64,000 bases of DNA. Origin: Candidatus Thiodiazotropha sp. (ex Codakia rugifera). GTDB taxonomy: Bacteria > Pseudomonadota > Gammaproteobacteria > Chromatiales > Chromatiaceae. The stretch lies in NCBI GenBank assembly GCA_025656675.1, contig JAHXHN010000003.1, forward strand, positions 806,001 to 870,000, given 5' to 3'. Made by a program: the position numbers and the translations under genes. Under the pieces are notes generated by a model. That model was given only the letters and a program-made list of their open reading frames with translations, was not told the origin of the DNA and did not search any database. Below are positions 40,199 to 49,367 of the stretch, one piece after another; positions within the stretch are counted from its first letter, which is position 1; each line of letters begins with the position of its first letter.

Positions 40199-40273
40199 GT
40201 AAGACGGCGAATCATACAGGCTGCTCCATGCCAATTGCAACCCTGGCCCTGCTGAAATCGGAAGGTTCCTAGC

Positions 40274-40927
40274 TCAACGATCCCCGGTGAGGGGTACGAA
40301 GGTGACAGGCAATAGCCTGGATGTATGAAGATGACCGGAATGGTCTTTCGTTACAAGAATCAGATCCTGGCTATAGAGAAGCTTGCCTACAGGCAATACA
40401 AGCCGTCCGCCGGGCGCAAGTTGATCAAGCAGAGGCTGAGGGATCTCTTCAGCCGCAGCTGTTACCAAGATGGCATCAAAGGGGGCCTCTTTAGGCCAAC
40501 CGAAATAGCCATCATCCACCCGATACGAAATATTCTTATAGCCCTCTTTTTCTAGTCTGCGGCGGGATTTCTGGGCCAGTTTGGGGATGATTTCAACGGT
40601 ATAGAGATGCTCGACCAATTCAGCCAGTACTGCAGTCTGATAACCTGAGCCTGTACCCACCTCGAGGATTTTGTCACTCCTTTGCGGTGCCACCAGATCG
40701 GTCATCAGCGCGACAATGAAAGGTTGGGATATGGTCTGTCCCTTACCAATGGGTAGCGGGCTATTATCGTAGGCGTGGGAGCGGAAGGTTTTATTGACGA
40801 AACGCTGCCTGGGCACACGACCCATGGCATCCAGAATGTGGTCATTTAAATGAGTTCTACCCGTCATGCGGCAAGCATAATTCGCCTCCGCCTGGATATC
40901 ACTGAGCATACCTTGAATATCACTCAT
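40274..40927 (-). CDS. pcm: Protein-L-isoaspartate O-methyltransferase
   Basis: Pcm methylates isoaspartyl residues in damaged proteins using S-adenosylmethionine, in the cytoplasm. The 217-residue product has the family motifs: PRQRFVN, the substrate loop GKGQTISQPFIVALMTDL, the SAM-binding motif LEVGTGSGYQTAVLAEL, VEIIPKLA, DGYFGWPKEAPFDAILVTAA, and PGGRLVLPVG. The length fits the bacterial family (about 210-225). It is downstream of uvrB on the same strand after 156 bases and upstream of tRNA-Val. The common pcm-nlpD-rpoS arrangement is not seen. Confidence 0.95.
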   Translation of the reverse strand: MSDIQGMLSDIQAEANYACRMTGRTHLNDHILDAMGRVPRQRFVNKTFRSHAYDNSPLPIGKGQTISQPFIVALMTDLVAPQRSDKILEVGTGSGYQTAVLAELVEHLYTVEIIPKLAQKSRRRLEKEGYKNISYRVDDGYFGWPKEAPFDAILVTAAAEEIPQPLLDQLAPGGRLVLPVGKLLYSQDLILVTKDHSGHLHTSRLLPVTFVPLTGDR

Positions 40928-41083
40928 ATTCAGTACTACCCGCCGTAGCGTCTTCCAAAAAAGTTTAGAATAAATTTAATTCTAGGATAATCCAGGGATA
41001 ATAAAAGATTTTTATCTAAATACTTTATATTTCATCACTCAATTCTACTCAAACCACCGTTTCTCAGTGATGAGATGTATCGA

Positions 41084-43090
41084 TCATACTGCCAGCCCTC
41101 TATCCTGCAGACTTTTTATCTGATCCCTGACCTTCGCTGCTTCCTCAAACTCCAGATCCTGGGCATGACGATACATCTGCTCTTCCAACTGCTGGATTCG
41201 CTTGGCCATCTGCTTAGGCGACAAGCTGGCATATTCAGCCTCCTCCTCTGCCACCTTCGCATATCGCTTGGCACTCATCTGCCCACCGGGATATGCCCCT
41301 TCCATGATATCAGCAATCGATTTCAGAATTGTCTGTGGTGTGATGCCGTGAGCCTTGTTGTATTCAATCTGCTTCTCCCGTCGTCGGTTAGTCTCATCCA
41401 TGGCCCGTCGCATCGATCCGGTGATTTGATCCGCATAGAGGATCGACTTGCCGTTGGCATTACGTGCAGCTCGACCGATGGTCTGAATTAACGAACCTTC
41501 AGAACGAAGGAAACCCTCCTTATCGGCATCCAGGATCGCAACCAGGGAGACCTCCGGCATATCAAGACCTTCACGCAACAGATTGATACCAACCAGCACA
41601 TCGAATTCGCCCAGTCGAAGATCGCGAATGATCTCAACTCGCTCCACCGTATCAATATCGGAGTGGAGATAGCGTACACGGATATCATGGTCGCCAAGAT
41701 AATCAGTCAGATCCTCCGCCATGCGCTTGGTGAGTGTTGTAACCAGCACACGTTCATGCTGCGCCACCCGCAGGTGAATCTCAGAAAGCAGATCATCGAC
41801 TTGACTGCTGGCAGGTCTGACCTCGAGTTGGGGATCGACCAACCCTGTAGGACGTACTACCTGCTCGACAATGGCGCCGGCATGCTCGATTTCATAGTCA
41901 CGGGGTGTTGCGCTCACATAGACAGTCTGAGGCGAACGTCGCTCAAACTCTTCGAATTTGAGCGGTCGATTATCCAACGCTGAGGGGAGCCGAAATCCGT
42001 ACTCCACCAATGTCTCCTTGCGTGAACGGTCACCACGGAACATGCCGCCAAGCTGGGGAATGGTGACATGACTCTCATCCACAACAAGTAGCGATTCATC
42101 CGGTAGATAGTCAAAAAGCGTGGGCGGCGGTTCACCCGCTGCCCGACCTGACAGGTAACGAGAGTAGTTCTCAATGCCGGAGCAATAACCCAATTCCGTG
42201 ATCATCTCTATATCAAAGCGGGTTCGCTGACCGAGGCGTTGTGCCTCCACCAGCTTATTCACAGATTCCAGCTGTGTCAGACGCTGTTGCAACTCAAGCT
42301 TGATCTGGTCAACCGCCTGCAGCAGCGTCTCCCGTGGCGTGACATAGTGGCTCTTGGGAAAGATCGAGTAGCGTGGCACTTTGCGCAGTATCTCACCAGT
42401 AAGTGGATCAAACACAGATAGCTTTTCGATCTCATCATCAAACAACTCCACCCGTACTGCCTCTGCATCCGATTCTGCTGGATAGATATCGATCACCTCA
42501 CCACGTACACGGAAGGTAGCACGGTGCAATTCGACATCATTTCGTTTGTATTGCAACTCTGCAAGACGGCGGAGAATAGCGCGTTGATCGATGATTTCTC
42601 CACGGCTTAGGTGTAACATCATGCCCAGATAGGAGCGTGGATCACCCAAACCGTAAATCGATGAGACCGTCGCCACAATAATGGTGTCCTGGCGTTCCAG
42701 AAGGGCCTTGGTGGCCGACAGGCGCATCTGCTCGATATGGTCATTGATCGAGGCATCCTTTTCGATGAAAGTATCGGATGCAGGCACATAGGCCTCTGGC
42801 TGGTAGTAGTCATAGTAAGAGACAAAATACTCAACCGCATTGTTGGGAAAAAACTCCTTGAATTCGCCATATAATTGGGCAGCCAGGGTCTTATTCGGAG
42901 CCAATATCAAGGTCGGACGTTGCAACTGTTGAATGACATTGGCGATTGTGAAGGTCTTGCCGGAACCGGTCACTCCAAGCAGTGTCATCCCTGCCTCACC
43001 GTCGGTCAGACCCTCCATAAGACGGCTGATCGCCTCCGGCTGATCGCCTGCAGGATCGAATTTTGAGGTTAATTTAAACGCTTTATTCAT
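41084..43090 (-). CDS. uvrB: Excinuclease ABC subunit B
   Basis: UvrB is the damage-verification helicase of nucleotide excision repair, handing DNA lesions from UvrA to UvrC. The 668-residue product has Walker [11 protein letters not shown], the beta-hairpin region [21 protein letters not shown], helicase motif [34 protein letters not shown], and a C-terminal UVR motif ([24 protein letters not shown]). All domains are full-length. Its 128-base upstream region is shared with divergent aspC. No clear LexA box is visible there. Confidence 0.98.
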   Translation of the reverse strand: MNKAFKLTSKFDPAGDQPEAISRLMEGLTDGEAGMTLLGVTGSGKTFTIANVIQQLQRPTLILAPNKTLAAQLYGEFKEFFPNNAVEYFVSYYDYYQPEAYVPASDTFIEKDASINDHIEQMRLSATKALLERQDTIIVATVSSIYGLGDPRSYLGMMLHLSRGEIIDQRAILRRLAELQYKRNDVELHRATFRVRGEVIDIYPAESDAEAVRVELFDDEIEKLSVFDPLTGEILRKVPRYSIFPKSHYVTPRETLLQAVDQIKLELQQRLTQLESVNKLVEAQRLGQRTRFDIEMITELGYCSGIENYSRYLSGRAAGEPPPTLFDYLPDESLLVVDESHVTIPQLGGMFRGDRSRKETLVEYGFRLPSALDNRPLKFEEFERRSPQTVYVSATPRDYEIEHAGAIVEQVVRPTGLVDPQLEVRPASSQVDDLLSEIHLRVAQHERVLVTTLTKRMAEDLTDYLGDHDIRVRYLHSDIDTVERVEIIRDLRLGEFDVLVGINLLREGLDMPEVSLVAILDADKEGFLRSEGSLIQTIGRAARNANGKSILYADQITGSMRRAMDETNRRREKQIEYNKAHGITPQTILKSIADIMEGAYPGGQMSAKRYAKVAEEEAEYASLSPKQMAKRIQQLEEQMYRHAQDLEFEEAAKVRDQIKSLQDRGLAV

Positions 43091-43218
43091 TTTGGGGATT
43101 CTTCATCGTGCGTTAATTGGCTATTATGACACCCCGACAGCGCCATCATCGAATGGCATTTACCCACCCTTTGATCAGCCAGTGTGCTGATGTTTGAGAA
43201 TCAGGGATCAAAACCGTA

Positions 43219-44406
43219 ATGAACTCACAACTCTCCAGTCGCGTCAAAGCCGTCAAACCTTCTCCCACCCTTGCAATCACTGCCCGCGCCGCCGAGATGC
43301 GCGCCGCAGGAAAGGATGTCATTGGACTGGGTGCAGGAGAGCCGGATTTCGATACACCAGACCATATCAAGGAAGCCGCCATCAAGGCCATCAACGATGG
43401 ATTCACCAAATACACCGCAGTGGATGGTACGCCCGCATTAAAGCAGGCGATCATTGAAAAATTCCAACGAGACAACGGTTTCGATTATGCGCTGAACCAG
43501 ATCCTCGTCTCATGTGGCGGCAAACAGAGTTTTTACAATCTGGCTCAAGCGGTTCTTGACCCGGGTGATGAGGTGATTATTCCAGCCCCCTATTGGGTCT
43601 CCTACCCCGATATGTCAATCCTGGCCGGTGGTGTACCGGTACTGGTCTCCGCAGGTGCTTCGCAGAATTTCAAGATCAATGCCCAACAACTGGCTGCAGC
43701 CATCACCGAAAAGACCAAGCTGTTCGTCATCAACAGCCCTTCCAACCCCACCGGTATGGCCTACAGCCGTGAAGAACTGGTGGCCCTGGGTGAGGTGTTG
43801 AAAGAGCATCCACGGGTGTTGATCGCAACCGATGATATGTATGAACACATCCTCTGGCCCGGCAACAGCTTCGTCAACATTCTCAATGCCTGCCCAGAGC
43901 TCTATGACCGTACCCTGGTACTGAATGGTGTCTCCAAAGCCTACTCCATGACAGGCTGGCGTATTGGCTATGCCGGCGGTCCGGCAGAGATCATCAAAGC
44001 GATGAAGAAGATCCAGTCGCAGAGCACATCCAACCCCACTTCCATCTCTCAAGTAGCCGCTCAGGCAGCATTGGAGGGCTCACAGGCCTGTATCAGCGAA
44101 ATGCTGACTGCCTTTAAAGAGCGTCATGACTATGTTGTCGAACGTCTCAATGGGATGCCCGGGATCGACTGTCTTCCCAGCGATGGAACCTTTTACTGTT
44201 TCCCCAGGATAGAGGGAGCTCTGGAGGCATTGGACGGGGTCACCAACGATCTTGAACTCTCTGAGTACCTGATCTCTGAAGCCGGCGTTGCCCTTGTACC
44301 GGGAACCGCATTCGGACTCGCTGGACATGTACGCATCTCTATCGCTACCAGTCGACAAAATCTTGAACAGGCTCTGGATCGCATTGAGGGGGTACTTCAA
44401 GCCTGA
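43219..44406 (+). CDS. aspC: Class I aspartate aminotransferase
   Basis: This PLP-dependent enzyme exchanges amino groups between aspartate and 2-oxoglutarate (possibly also prephenate in this subgroup). The 395-residue product has GAGEPDFDTPDHI, the cofactor-binding YWVSYPDM, NSPSNPTG, the PLP lysine Lys240 in VSKAYSMTGWRIGY, and the C-terminal substrate arginine region VRISIATS. This matches the Igamma/Ib subgroup found widely in bacteria rather than E. coli AspC itself. AGGGA lies about 9 bases upstream of the ATG. It is divergent from uvrB. Confidence 0.92.
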   Translation: MNSQLSSRVKAVKPSPTLAITARAAEMRAAGKDVIGLGAGEPDFDTPDHIKEAAIKAINDGFTKYTAVDGTPALKQAIIEKFQRDNGFDYALNQILVSCGGKQSFYNLAQAVLDPGDEVIIPAPYWVSYPDMSILAGGVPVLVSAGASQNFKINAQQLAAAITEKTKLFVINSPSNPTGMAYSREELVALGEVLKEHPRVLIATDDMYEHILWPGNSFVNILNACPELYDRTLVLNGVSKAYSMTGWRIGYAGGPAEIIKAMKKIQSQSTSNPTSISQVAAQAALEGSQACISEMLTAFKERHDYVVERLNGMPGIDCLPSDGTFYCFPRIEGALEALDGVTNDLELSEYLISEAGVALVPGTAFGLAGHVRISIATSRQNLEQALDRIEGVLQA

Positions 44407-44428
44407 TAAGCTGATTATCTGACTCAAC

Positions 44429-44445
44429 GGGCGCAGGATGCGCCC
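44429..44445 (+). terminator. Short hairpin after aspC, possible terminator
   Basis: GGGCGC-AGGAT-GCGCCC forms a 6-bp GC-rich stem 22 bases after the aspC stop. Only two T residues follow, so termination would be weak or partial. Confidence 0.5.
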
Positions 44446-44472
44446 TTCAGCCACTCCAAGGAGGGATCACCC

Positions 44473-45036
44473 ATGCAGACGCCTGCCACCCCATTTCCGC
44501 CCAAAGAAACGGGTTTAACCCTCATTGAATTGGTCATAACAGTGACTATCCTGCTGACTCTGATCAGTTTTGGTGTCCCATCTTTCCGCAATATGATCAT
44601 AAAAAACCAACAGAGAAGTGAAATCAACAGCTTCGTCCAACACTTCCACCTGGCCCGCTCCCAGGCGATCACCAAAGAGACTCATCATATACTCTGCCCC
44701 AGTGTTGACGGTGAGACCTGCCTTGCAACGACTGATTGGAAAAGGGGTTTTATCCTCTTCGAGGATAGGAACAGGAATAAGATAAAAGATCGGGATGAAC
44801 TGTTACAAGGCAGTCATCACCCCGGGGAATGGGTGGGGATCAACATTCACTCCAGCAGTGGTCGTAATCGGGTAGTCTACCAGGGTGATGGACGACCAAG
44901 TGGCTATAATCTCACGCTCACATTCTGCGATCCCGATAATCTCATTCCGCCCAAGGCCGTCATTGTAAACAACGTAGGACGTGTCAGGGTATCAGAAGTC
45001 GGCCCCAGCGACTCTCCACTCAGCTGCAACAGGTGA
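44473..45036 (+). CDS. GspH/FimT family type IV pseudopilin
   Basis: The 187-residue protein has a prepilin cleavage site (KETG followed by LTLIELVITV, with the conserved Glu at +5) and one membrane helix, then the GspH/FimT globular domain (FVQHFHLARSQAITK, WKRGFILFEDRNRN, RVVYQGDGRPSG, and a C-terminal disulfide-type Cys pair). Such minor pilins prime type IV pilus or type II secretion assembly. AAGGAGG lies 8 bases before the ATG. It is an orphan here: no other pilin genes are adjacent. Confidence 0.92.
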   Translation: MQTPATPFPPKETGLTLIELVITVTILLTLISFGVPSFRNMIIKNQQRSEINSFVQHFHLARSQAITKETHHILCPSVDGETCLATTDWKRGFILFEDRNRNKIKDRDELLQGSHHPGEWVGINIHSSSGRNRVVYQGDGRPSGYNLTLTFCDPDNLIPPKAVIVNNVGRVRVSEVGPSDSPLSCNR

Positions 45037-45099
45037 TTTTGTCAGAGAAACTATTGACGCTAAGGCTCAGTCTCATTAATATGCGCCCTCCTAAACAAT

Positions 45100-45175
45100 T
45101 CCCCGGTAGCTCAGTCGGTAGAGCGGGTGACTGTTAATCACTAGGTCGGCAGTTCGAGCCTGTCCCGGGGAGCCA
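45100..45175 (+). tRNA. tRNA-Asn (GTT)
   Basis: The 76 bases fold as a tRNA. The acceptor TCCCCGG pairs with CCGGGGA, followed by G and encoded CCA. The D-arm is AGCTCAGTCGGTAGAGC, the anticodon loop CTGTTAA holds GTT at 45133-45135, and the T-loop is GTTCGAGC. tRNA-Asn is a frequent integration target, and the DNA beyond it here is gene-poor and accessory in character. Confidence 0.96.
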
Positions 45176-45184
45176 TATAAATCA

Positions 45185-45216
45185 AAGGCTTGCATCTTAT
45201 GGATGTAGGCCTTTTT
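45185..45216 (+). terminator. Rho-independent terminator after tRNA-Asn
   Basis: AAGGCTTGCATC (45185-45196) pairs with GATGTAGGCCTT (45202-45213), allowing two G-T pairs, with a 5-base loop, followed by a run of T residues. It lies just beyond the tRNA-Asn CCA end. Confidence 0.8.
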
Positions 45217-45219
45217 GGT

Positions 45220-45250
45220 TTGGGGTAGCAGTTGGGGTAGCGATGCTACC
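45220..45250. repeat. Direct repeats and palindrome beside tRNA-Asn
   Basis: TTGGGGTAGC occurs at 45220-45229 and again at 45232-45241. The second copy runs into a perfect palindrome GGTAGC-GAT-GCTACC (45236-45250). Repeats of this kind next to a tRNA end are seen at integrase-mediated insertion sites, so they could be arm-type sites or an attachment-site remnant. No integrase gene is present. Confidence 0.45.
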
Positions 45251-45600
45251 TATGACATACCCTCATGTGCTGATTTGAGCCTTCCGGGGAAATTCCTTGG
45301 TACGCTTTAGCAGGATCATTTTTTTAGGGACTTGGGAAATTCAAATCCATACCCACTGCACTCTCTTTTTTTTTACTGTCGTAAAGAAAAGAGTTGTTCC
45401 CAGTGTACCTATTGCTGATAGGTAGCAGTTTTAAAAAATGCACCCATGTTGAGCCATTTTCACATTGATGGTGGATGGTTCAGAAATGAAAGCCAATCTA
45501 TGAGAATACAGTTCTTTTCACTGGTGTAGTACATACACTAAACACATTTCAGAATCTGCTTTCACCCCATATTACTACCGCTAAATACGGGGCATTTTAT
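45251..45600. other. Intergenic region in tRNA-Asn-proximal accessory stretch
   Basis: No gene, RNA structure or repeat is supported in these 350 bases. Confidence 0.4.
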
Positions 45601-46059
45601 TTATTTAGTCTGTGATTCAAAGATGTTAGATATTTCATGAGAGAGATCACTCAATTTCCATTGGACGTACCGTTGCAGGCCTCTGAACTTTTTTCTCGCC
45701 CTTGACCAAAGCAGCTGAGATATATCCTTATCATGTAAATTGCTCAGTTTTCGGTAACATTCTGTTTGCTTCTTGAAAAAAGCAGCCATCCATTTTCGAG
45801 CCTCACGGACCTGAAAATACCATGCCTTAACCTCGAGTGCTTGATCATATGGATCGGGGCCCCTATCTTTAATAGCTATCCCCCTATTGTATTCAGTGAT
45901 ATGCAGGATCTCTGCTATCTGCTCGTGGTATGCGATATCCGAAGGCCAGTAGAAAATATCACCGGTCGCTTTGTCTTCAATCCACTTAGCAGAGTCTTCA
46001 CTCGATAGGAAAATCAGCTCTTTGATCGTAGCGTTAGAGGGGTTTTGAGTAATAAGCAT
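45601..46059 (-). CDS. Hypothetical helical protein of unknown function
   Basis: The 152-residue protein is soluble, charged and largely helical, with a basic, Trp/Arg-rich second half (WMAAFFKKQTECYRKL, LLWSRARKKFRGLQRYVQW) that could bind nucleic acid. I recognise no family. An acidic N-terminal half contains KWIEDKATGDIFYWPSDIAYH. It is alone on the minus strand in the accessory stretch downstream of tRNA-Asn. GAGGA lies about 8-12 bases before the ATG, which supports it as a real gene. Confidence 0.6.
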   Translation of the reverse strand: MLITQNPSNATIKELIFLSSEDSAKWIEDKATGDIFYWPSDIAYHEQIAEILHITEYNRGIAIKDRGPDPYDQALEVKAWYFQVREARKWMAAFFKKQTECYRKLSNLHDKDISQLLWSRARKKFRGLQRYVQWKLSDLSHEISNIFESQTK

Positions 46060-46560
46060 GGTTGAAATCCTCGTCAGTTAACTGCGTGATTCCTGAAAGT
46101 AATTATCTCAATCGCAGACAGATCAAACTAGTGAATATTACCTATCATGATGGGTGGTTAGGGCGCTTTCGAGGTGATTTGAATGGCTGGATCAATACCT
46201 GTTCAAATCCATCGCTCGTTCCCAGGTTACAGCGAACCAATGGTAATGGTGCACAATAATGAACGACCCATAAATTGTGCTGGGTGGTATAACTCAAGCA
46301 CAAAAACAGACCCAGGCCGTTTAATTGCTACGTAGGTTGGCAACAGATACTAAAAAATTCTACGCGTGGACAGGAATGCGTATCCAGCCTGTCAGGCTTA
46401 GGAATTAATGTCGGATATTTTAACAGACCATAATACTGGGTAATTTGTATCTATCTGTTTTTAAAGTGTTTTATATTTTAGGTATGGATATTGCCTCGAT
46501 TACTCTATTCAAAGAAATAAACAGAATAATTTTTAAATAGCTTTTCACGATAGCTATTTT
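46060..46560. other. Intergenic region in accessory stretch
   Basis: These 500 bases contain only a weak 65-codon reading frame (46062-46259) with no ribosome binding site or family resemblance. The AT-rich end (46430-46560) may hold the promoter of the following gene. Confidence 0.4.
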
Positions 46561-47133
46561 ATGTTGGCCTGCTTGGCGTATTTGTTATGTGTGGGTGCTA
46601 TTCGAACTATGTTGGCCTATTACACATTTGAGGGTTCTATAGATAGAATTGGCGATGACGCTGGTGCGGTCGCGAACGCTGGCTTATCAATCAACGACCC
46701 AATCTGTTATGTCTTTCTGATCGATCGTGAACGACCAGGTACACGCGTGATAAAAGATGGCTCTATCTTTACCTACAACGATGACATGAATAGAGCTTAT
46801 TTCTTCACCGATCTAATAAGCGGCAGTATGATTCACGAAGTGGACGGAGGCTGTTTCAATGGCCCCACCTCAATTGTTAGGTTCAATCGGGGATTTGAAT
46901 CAAACAGCCGTTTTGATCTGTTAACAGGCTCCAGTGATCATTTTATCAATATTTGGGGCACGTCTATGAGCAAATGGGGGATTGGTACGCCATTAAAGGC
47001 TATAGAGGGTGCTTATGATGAACATAAAAACTCATCCATTTACTTATCAAACCTGTCACTCACTTCAATCTCTGATATCAATTTAGAACCCGGGAAGCGT
47101 TTATCACAACATGGAGGATTAAATTCATCGTGA
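46561..47133 (+). CDS. Exported protein resembling PEP-CTERM substrates, sorting tag missing
   Basis: The 190-residue product has a short hydrophobic N-terminus (LACLAYLLCVGAIRTMLA) that could be a signal peptide. The mature part, YYTFEGSIDRIGDDAGAVAN through VFLIDRERPGTRVIKDG and SIYLSNLSLTSI, resembles the body of many PEP-CTERM surface proteins. It ends without the expected PEP motif, membrane helix and basic tail. This could reflect truncation, a frameshift near 47133, or a genuinely untagged paralogue. No clear ribosome binding site precedes the ATG, which weakens the gene call. Confidence 0.5.
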   Translation: MLACLAYLLCVGAIRTMLAYYTFEGSIDRIGDDAGAVANAGLSINDPICYVFLIDRERPGTRVIKDGSIFTYNDDMNRAYFFTDLISGSMIHEVDGGCFNGPTSIVRFNRGFESNSRFDLLTGSSDHFINIWGTSMSKWGIGTPLKAIEGAYDEHKNSSIYLSNLSLTSISDINLEPGKRLSQHGGLNSS

Positions 47134-47349
47134 TTAGACAGCCACCCACAAAGAAGGCATAGATAAAATAAATGAGATCCTGATGCTTTCCACATACCAA
47201 GTATGCTTGTGCCTTTTTTACAAGTACAGAACCCATTATGAGAATGGCATGTTTTCTTAAATTGATCCTTGTTATTGAGCAGTAGTTGGACAAAGTTCTA
47301 TACTACAAAACAGCATAAACATGTTTGTTTATACAAGGAGATGAGTGTT

Positions 47350-47601
47350 ATGGATAACATCAAAAAATATGATATTGACCTAGCAATCATTAATCAAGCT
47401 GATCAGTGTAAAGCATGCCACCGCTGCCTCACTGATCCTGCATACAAGCTTTGCAAAATCGATTATGTCACCGCCGATGGCGCCCTGCTGTTTGTCTTTA
47501 ATGACCAGTGTAAAGACTGCGGATATCAAATCTCTTTCGGTGGAGGAACAGTCTGCAGTTGCCCCGTTCGCAAAGAGATTATGAATCGATACAATCGCTA
47601 A
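47350..47601 (+). CDS. Small cysteine-rich protein, probable metal or Fe-S binder
   Basis: The 83-residue protein has eight or more cysteines in motifs QCKACHRCL, LCKIDYV, QCKDCGYQ and VCSCPVRKE. The pattern CxxCxxC plus CxxC plus CxC suggests a zinc ribbon or an Fe-S site, with no signal peptide. AAGGAG lies 9 bases before the ATG at 47350; a second ATG at 47341 is too close to that site. It stands alone in the accessory stretch. I recognise no family. Confidence 0.65.
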   Translation: MDNIKKYDIDLAIINQADQCKACHRCLTDPAYKLCKIDYVTADGALLFVFNDQCKDCGYQISFGGGTVCSCPVRKEIMNRYNR

Positions 47602-47943
47602 GGAGCATCACATGATCGCATAACAGACCTGGATCCTCCGGCAATACACTTTTTCACACCAAATATCGAGCATGAGAGCGTGCTTTTAGCCGCTCACATA
47701 GAGCTAGCGCATAAACCAAACATACGCCATTCCAAAACACCTGAGACTATCTGATAACAGTTACTTATAGCTGGAAAAACCATAAGAATAATTTTTATCT
47801 GAAACTACCATCCCCAGGAGCAACTAATTTATATAATTAGACTATGATTTCGGAAGGGAGGTGTTTTGCAAGACTGTGGGGGCCAGATACCACAATGAAT
47901 CAGCCATCCCTTGCTCAAAAACCTTATTCATTGAGGTGTCTTC
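47602..47943. other. Intergenic region before the first paralogue
   Basis: No gene is supported in these 340 bases. A GGGAGGTG stretch near 47855-47865 lies too far upstream to serve the next gene. Confidence 0.4.
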
Positions 47944-48195
47944 ATGTCAGATGACAAACGTTTAGGATTAGGACCAATTCCTATTTCACCTGAAAATTAC
48001 ATCAACGAAAAACAGGTCGAAGGGATGTTAATCCTAAAAAAGTTTGGCTGGAAGCTGGTATGCATAAGAAGACCGTTTAGGGGAGACACAAGAATGCTCC
48101 TGAAAAATGGCCATGAACATGCGGTTGGTATCCTGGGAGAGGACGGCATACTTAGAATTCATCCCGAAATCAGAATACGACAGTCTCGCGGTTGA
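47944..48195 (+). CDS. Small paralogous protein A (unknown family)
   Basis: The 83-residue soluble protein shares its whole length with the product of 48544-48807. Common segments are P(E)xYINE(K/R)QV(E/D)GM, ILKKFGWKLVC(I/V)RRP, LLKN, VG(I/V)LGEDGILRI and IRIRQ. The pattern suggests a small folded domain with a conserved KKFGWKL core. There is no signal peptide. TGAGGTG lies about 6-12 bases before the ATG. The function is unknown; duplication and conservation show the reading frame is real. Confidence 0.75.
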   Translation: MSDDKRLGLGPIPISPENYINEKQVEGMLILKKFGWKLVCIRRPFRGDTRMLLKNGHEHAVGILGEDGILRIHPEIRIRQSRG

Positions 48196-48543
48196 TCATC
48201 AATTCATACAGCACAATATTTTGTGTTGTTTCACCCTTACCATTTCACTGATCCAAAAGGCTGAATTTTTACGGTTTCCCGCAAATAACCAAGGGATTTC
48301 ACTCATGGACCCAGCGGGATACCTGGCTTAGACTTGAGTGAGGTATTGGAGTGAGATGAATAACTATACTGACATAGTAAGACACTCAGTATCTGCCCAT
48401 TAGGTCCATTGATCGGCTGGTTTCTGTAAATTAGCAGCGTGTACTACTCGGGGAATTCATTTTTTTCGCAAGCAATAGATAAAATAATAAGCCTACTTGT
48501 GATTTCTTTCTCCGATTGCTGATCCATTTTTAGGAAAACGATT
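48196..48543. other. Spacer between the two small paralogous genes
   Basis: These 348 bases between the paralogues contain no convincing gene. The spacer does not resemble the region upstream of the first paralogue, so the duplication, if recent, did not carry long flanks. Confidence 0.4.
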
Positions 48544-48807
48544 ATGCCTGAAGAAAAAAGATTTGGGATGAATGCCATTCCTACCGCACCCGAATTATAC
48601 ATCAACGAAAGACAGGTCGATGGAATGACTATATTGAAGAAATTCGGCTGGAAGCTGGTGTGCGTCCGAAGACCGACAATAGGTGAGGCGATAACCCTCC
48701 TGAAAAACAGCCATGAAAAGTCAGTTGGGGTGTTAGGGGAAGACGGCATTCTTAGAATTCAGCCAGATATTAGAATACGACAACCTCTGGAAGCTGGCTT
48801 TGTCTAG
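48544..48807 (+). CDS. Small paralogous protein B (unknown family)
   Basis: The 87-residue protein is a paralogue of the product of 47944-48195, with about 60 percent identical positions by eye. It includes YINERQVDGMTILKKFGWKL and VGVLGEDGILRIQPDIRIRQ. The N-terminus (MPEEKRFGMNAIPTAPE) parallels MSDDKRLGLGPIPISPE. It has a short extra C-terminal tail. No family or function is recognised; it may be a small regulator or adaptor. Confidence 0.77.
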   Translation: MPEEKRFGMNAIPTAPELYINERQVDGMTILKKFGWKLVCVRRPTIGEAITLLKNSHEKSVGVLGEDGILRIQPDIRIRQPLEAGFV

Positions 48808-49367
48808 CACACCCGCTCATTCATAGGATTATCCAAAATCTGATTTTAGCAATTGCGTAAAAGACAGCACTCGTCTCAGACTGGTCATGATCCATAGACC
48901 AGTTCTGAAGCATCGTAGTTAATTGTACGGCAAATATCGCTTTCACAATAAGACCAGATGACAAGCACCCCAGTATTCCACTCAAAAAACTAAGGTTTCA
49001 TAAACCATCCGGCTCGCTGAATTGCAGTCTGAGCTGGTTTGTATCTTTACGCAGGCAGTCCAACACAGGTTTTATGTGCTTGAACAAGAATATGTCGCCT
49101 ACACATTTTCACAGTTCATCCAATCATTTCAGCTTTTTATCCTTGAAACAGACAGAGACTTTCGTCACAGAGATATCCCTGGAACAGATGGAAAATCATG
49201 GCTGGCAGGATTGAGCGGTCAAATATAGATACTTCTGGATAATCAACACGATATGATACCAGGATGGCGCTTACTTTCAGAGATTGAGTTAAGCGGCATG
49301 ATTGACATGACACAGTAACAAAAAAATGTTGATATACCCTGTCTTAGATTGAGGTAAGCATAAAAGT
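48808..49367. other. Intergenic region upstream of the Mrp/Mbx-like operon
   Basis: These 560 bases hold no convincing gene; a 68-codon frame at 49022-49228 lacks a ribosome site and any family pattern. The promoter of the 12-kb operon that follows is presumably in the last 150 bases. AGGTAAG lies about 10 bases before the first gene. Confidence 0.45.

Noticed and set aside
46062-46259. 65-codon reading frame in the accessory stretch
   Set aside because: No ribosome site, no family pattern; likely chance.
49022-49228. 68-codon reading frame upstream of the Mbx-like operon
   Set aside because: No ribosome site and no family pattern; start context poor.
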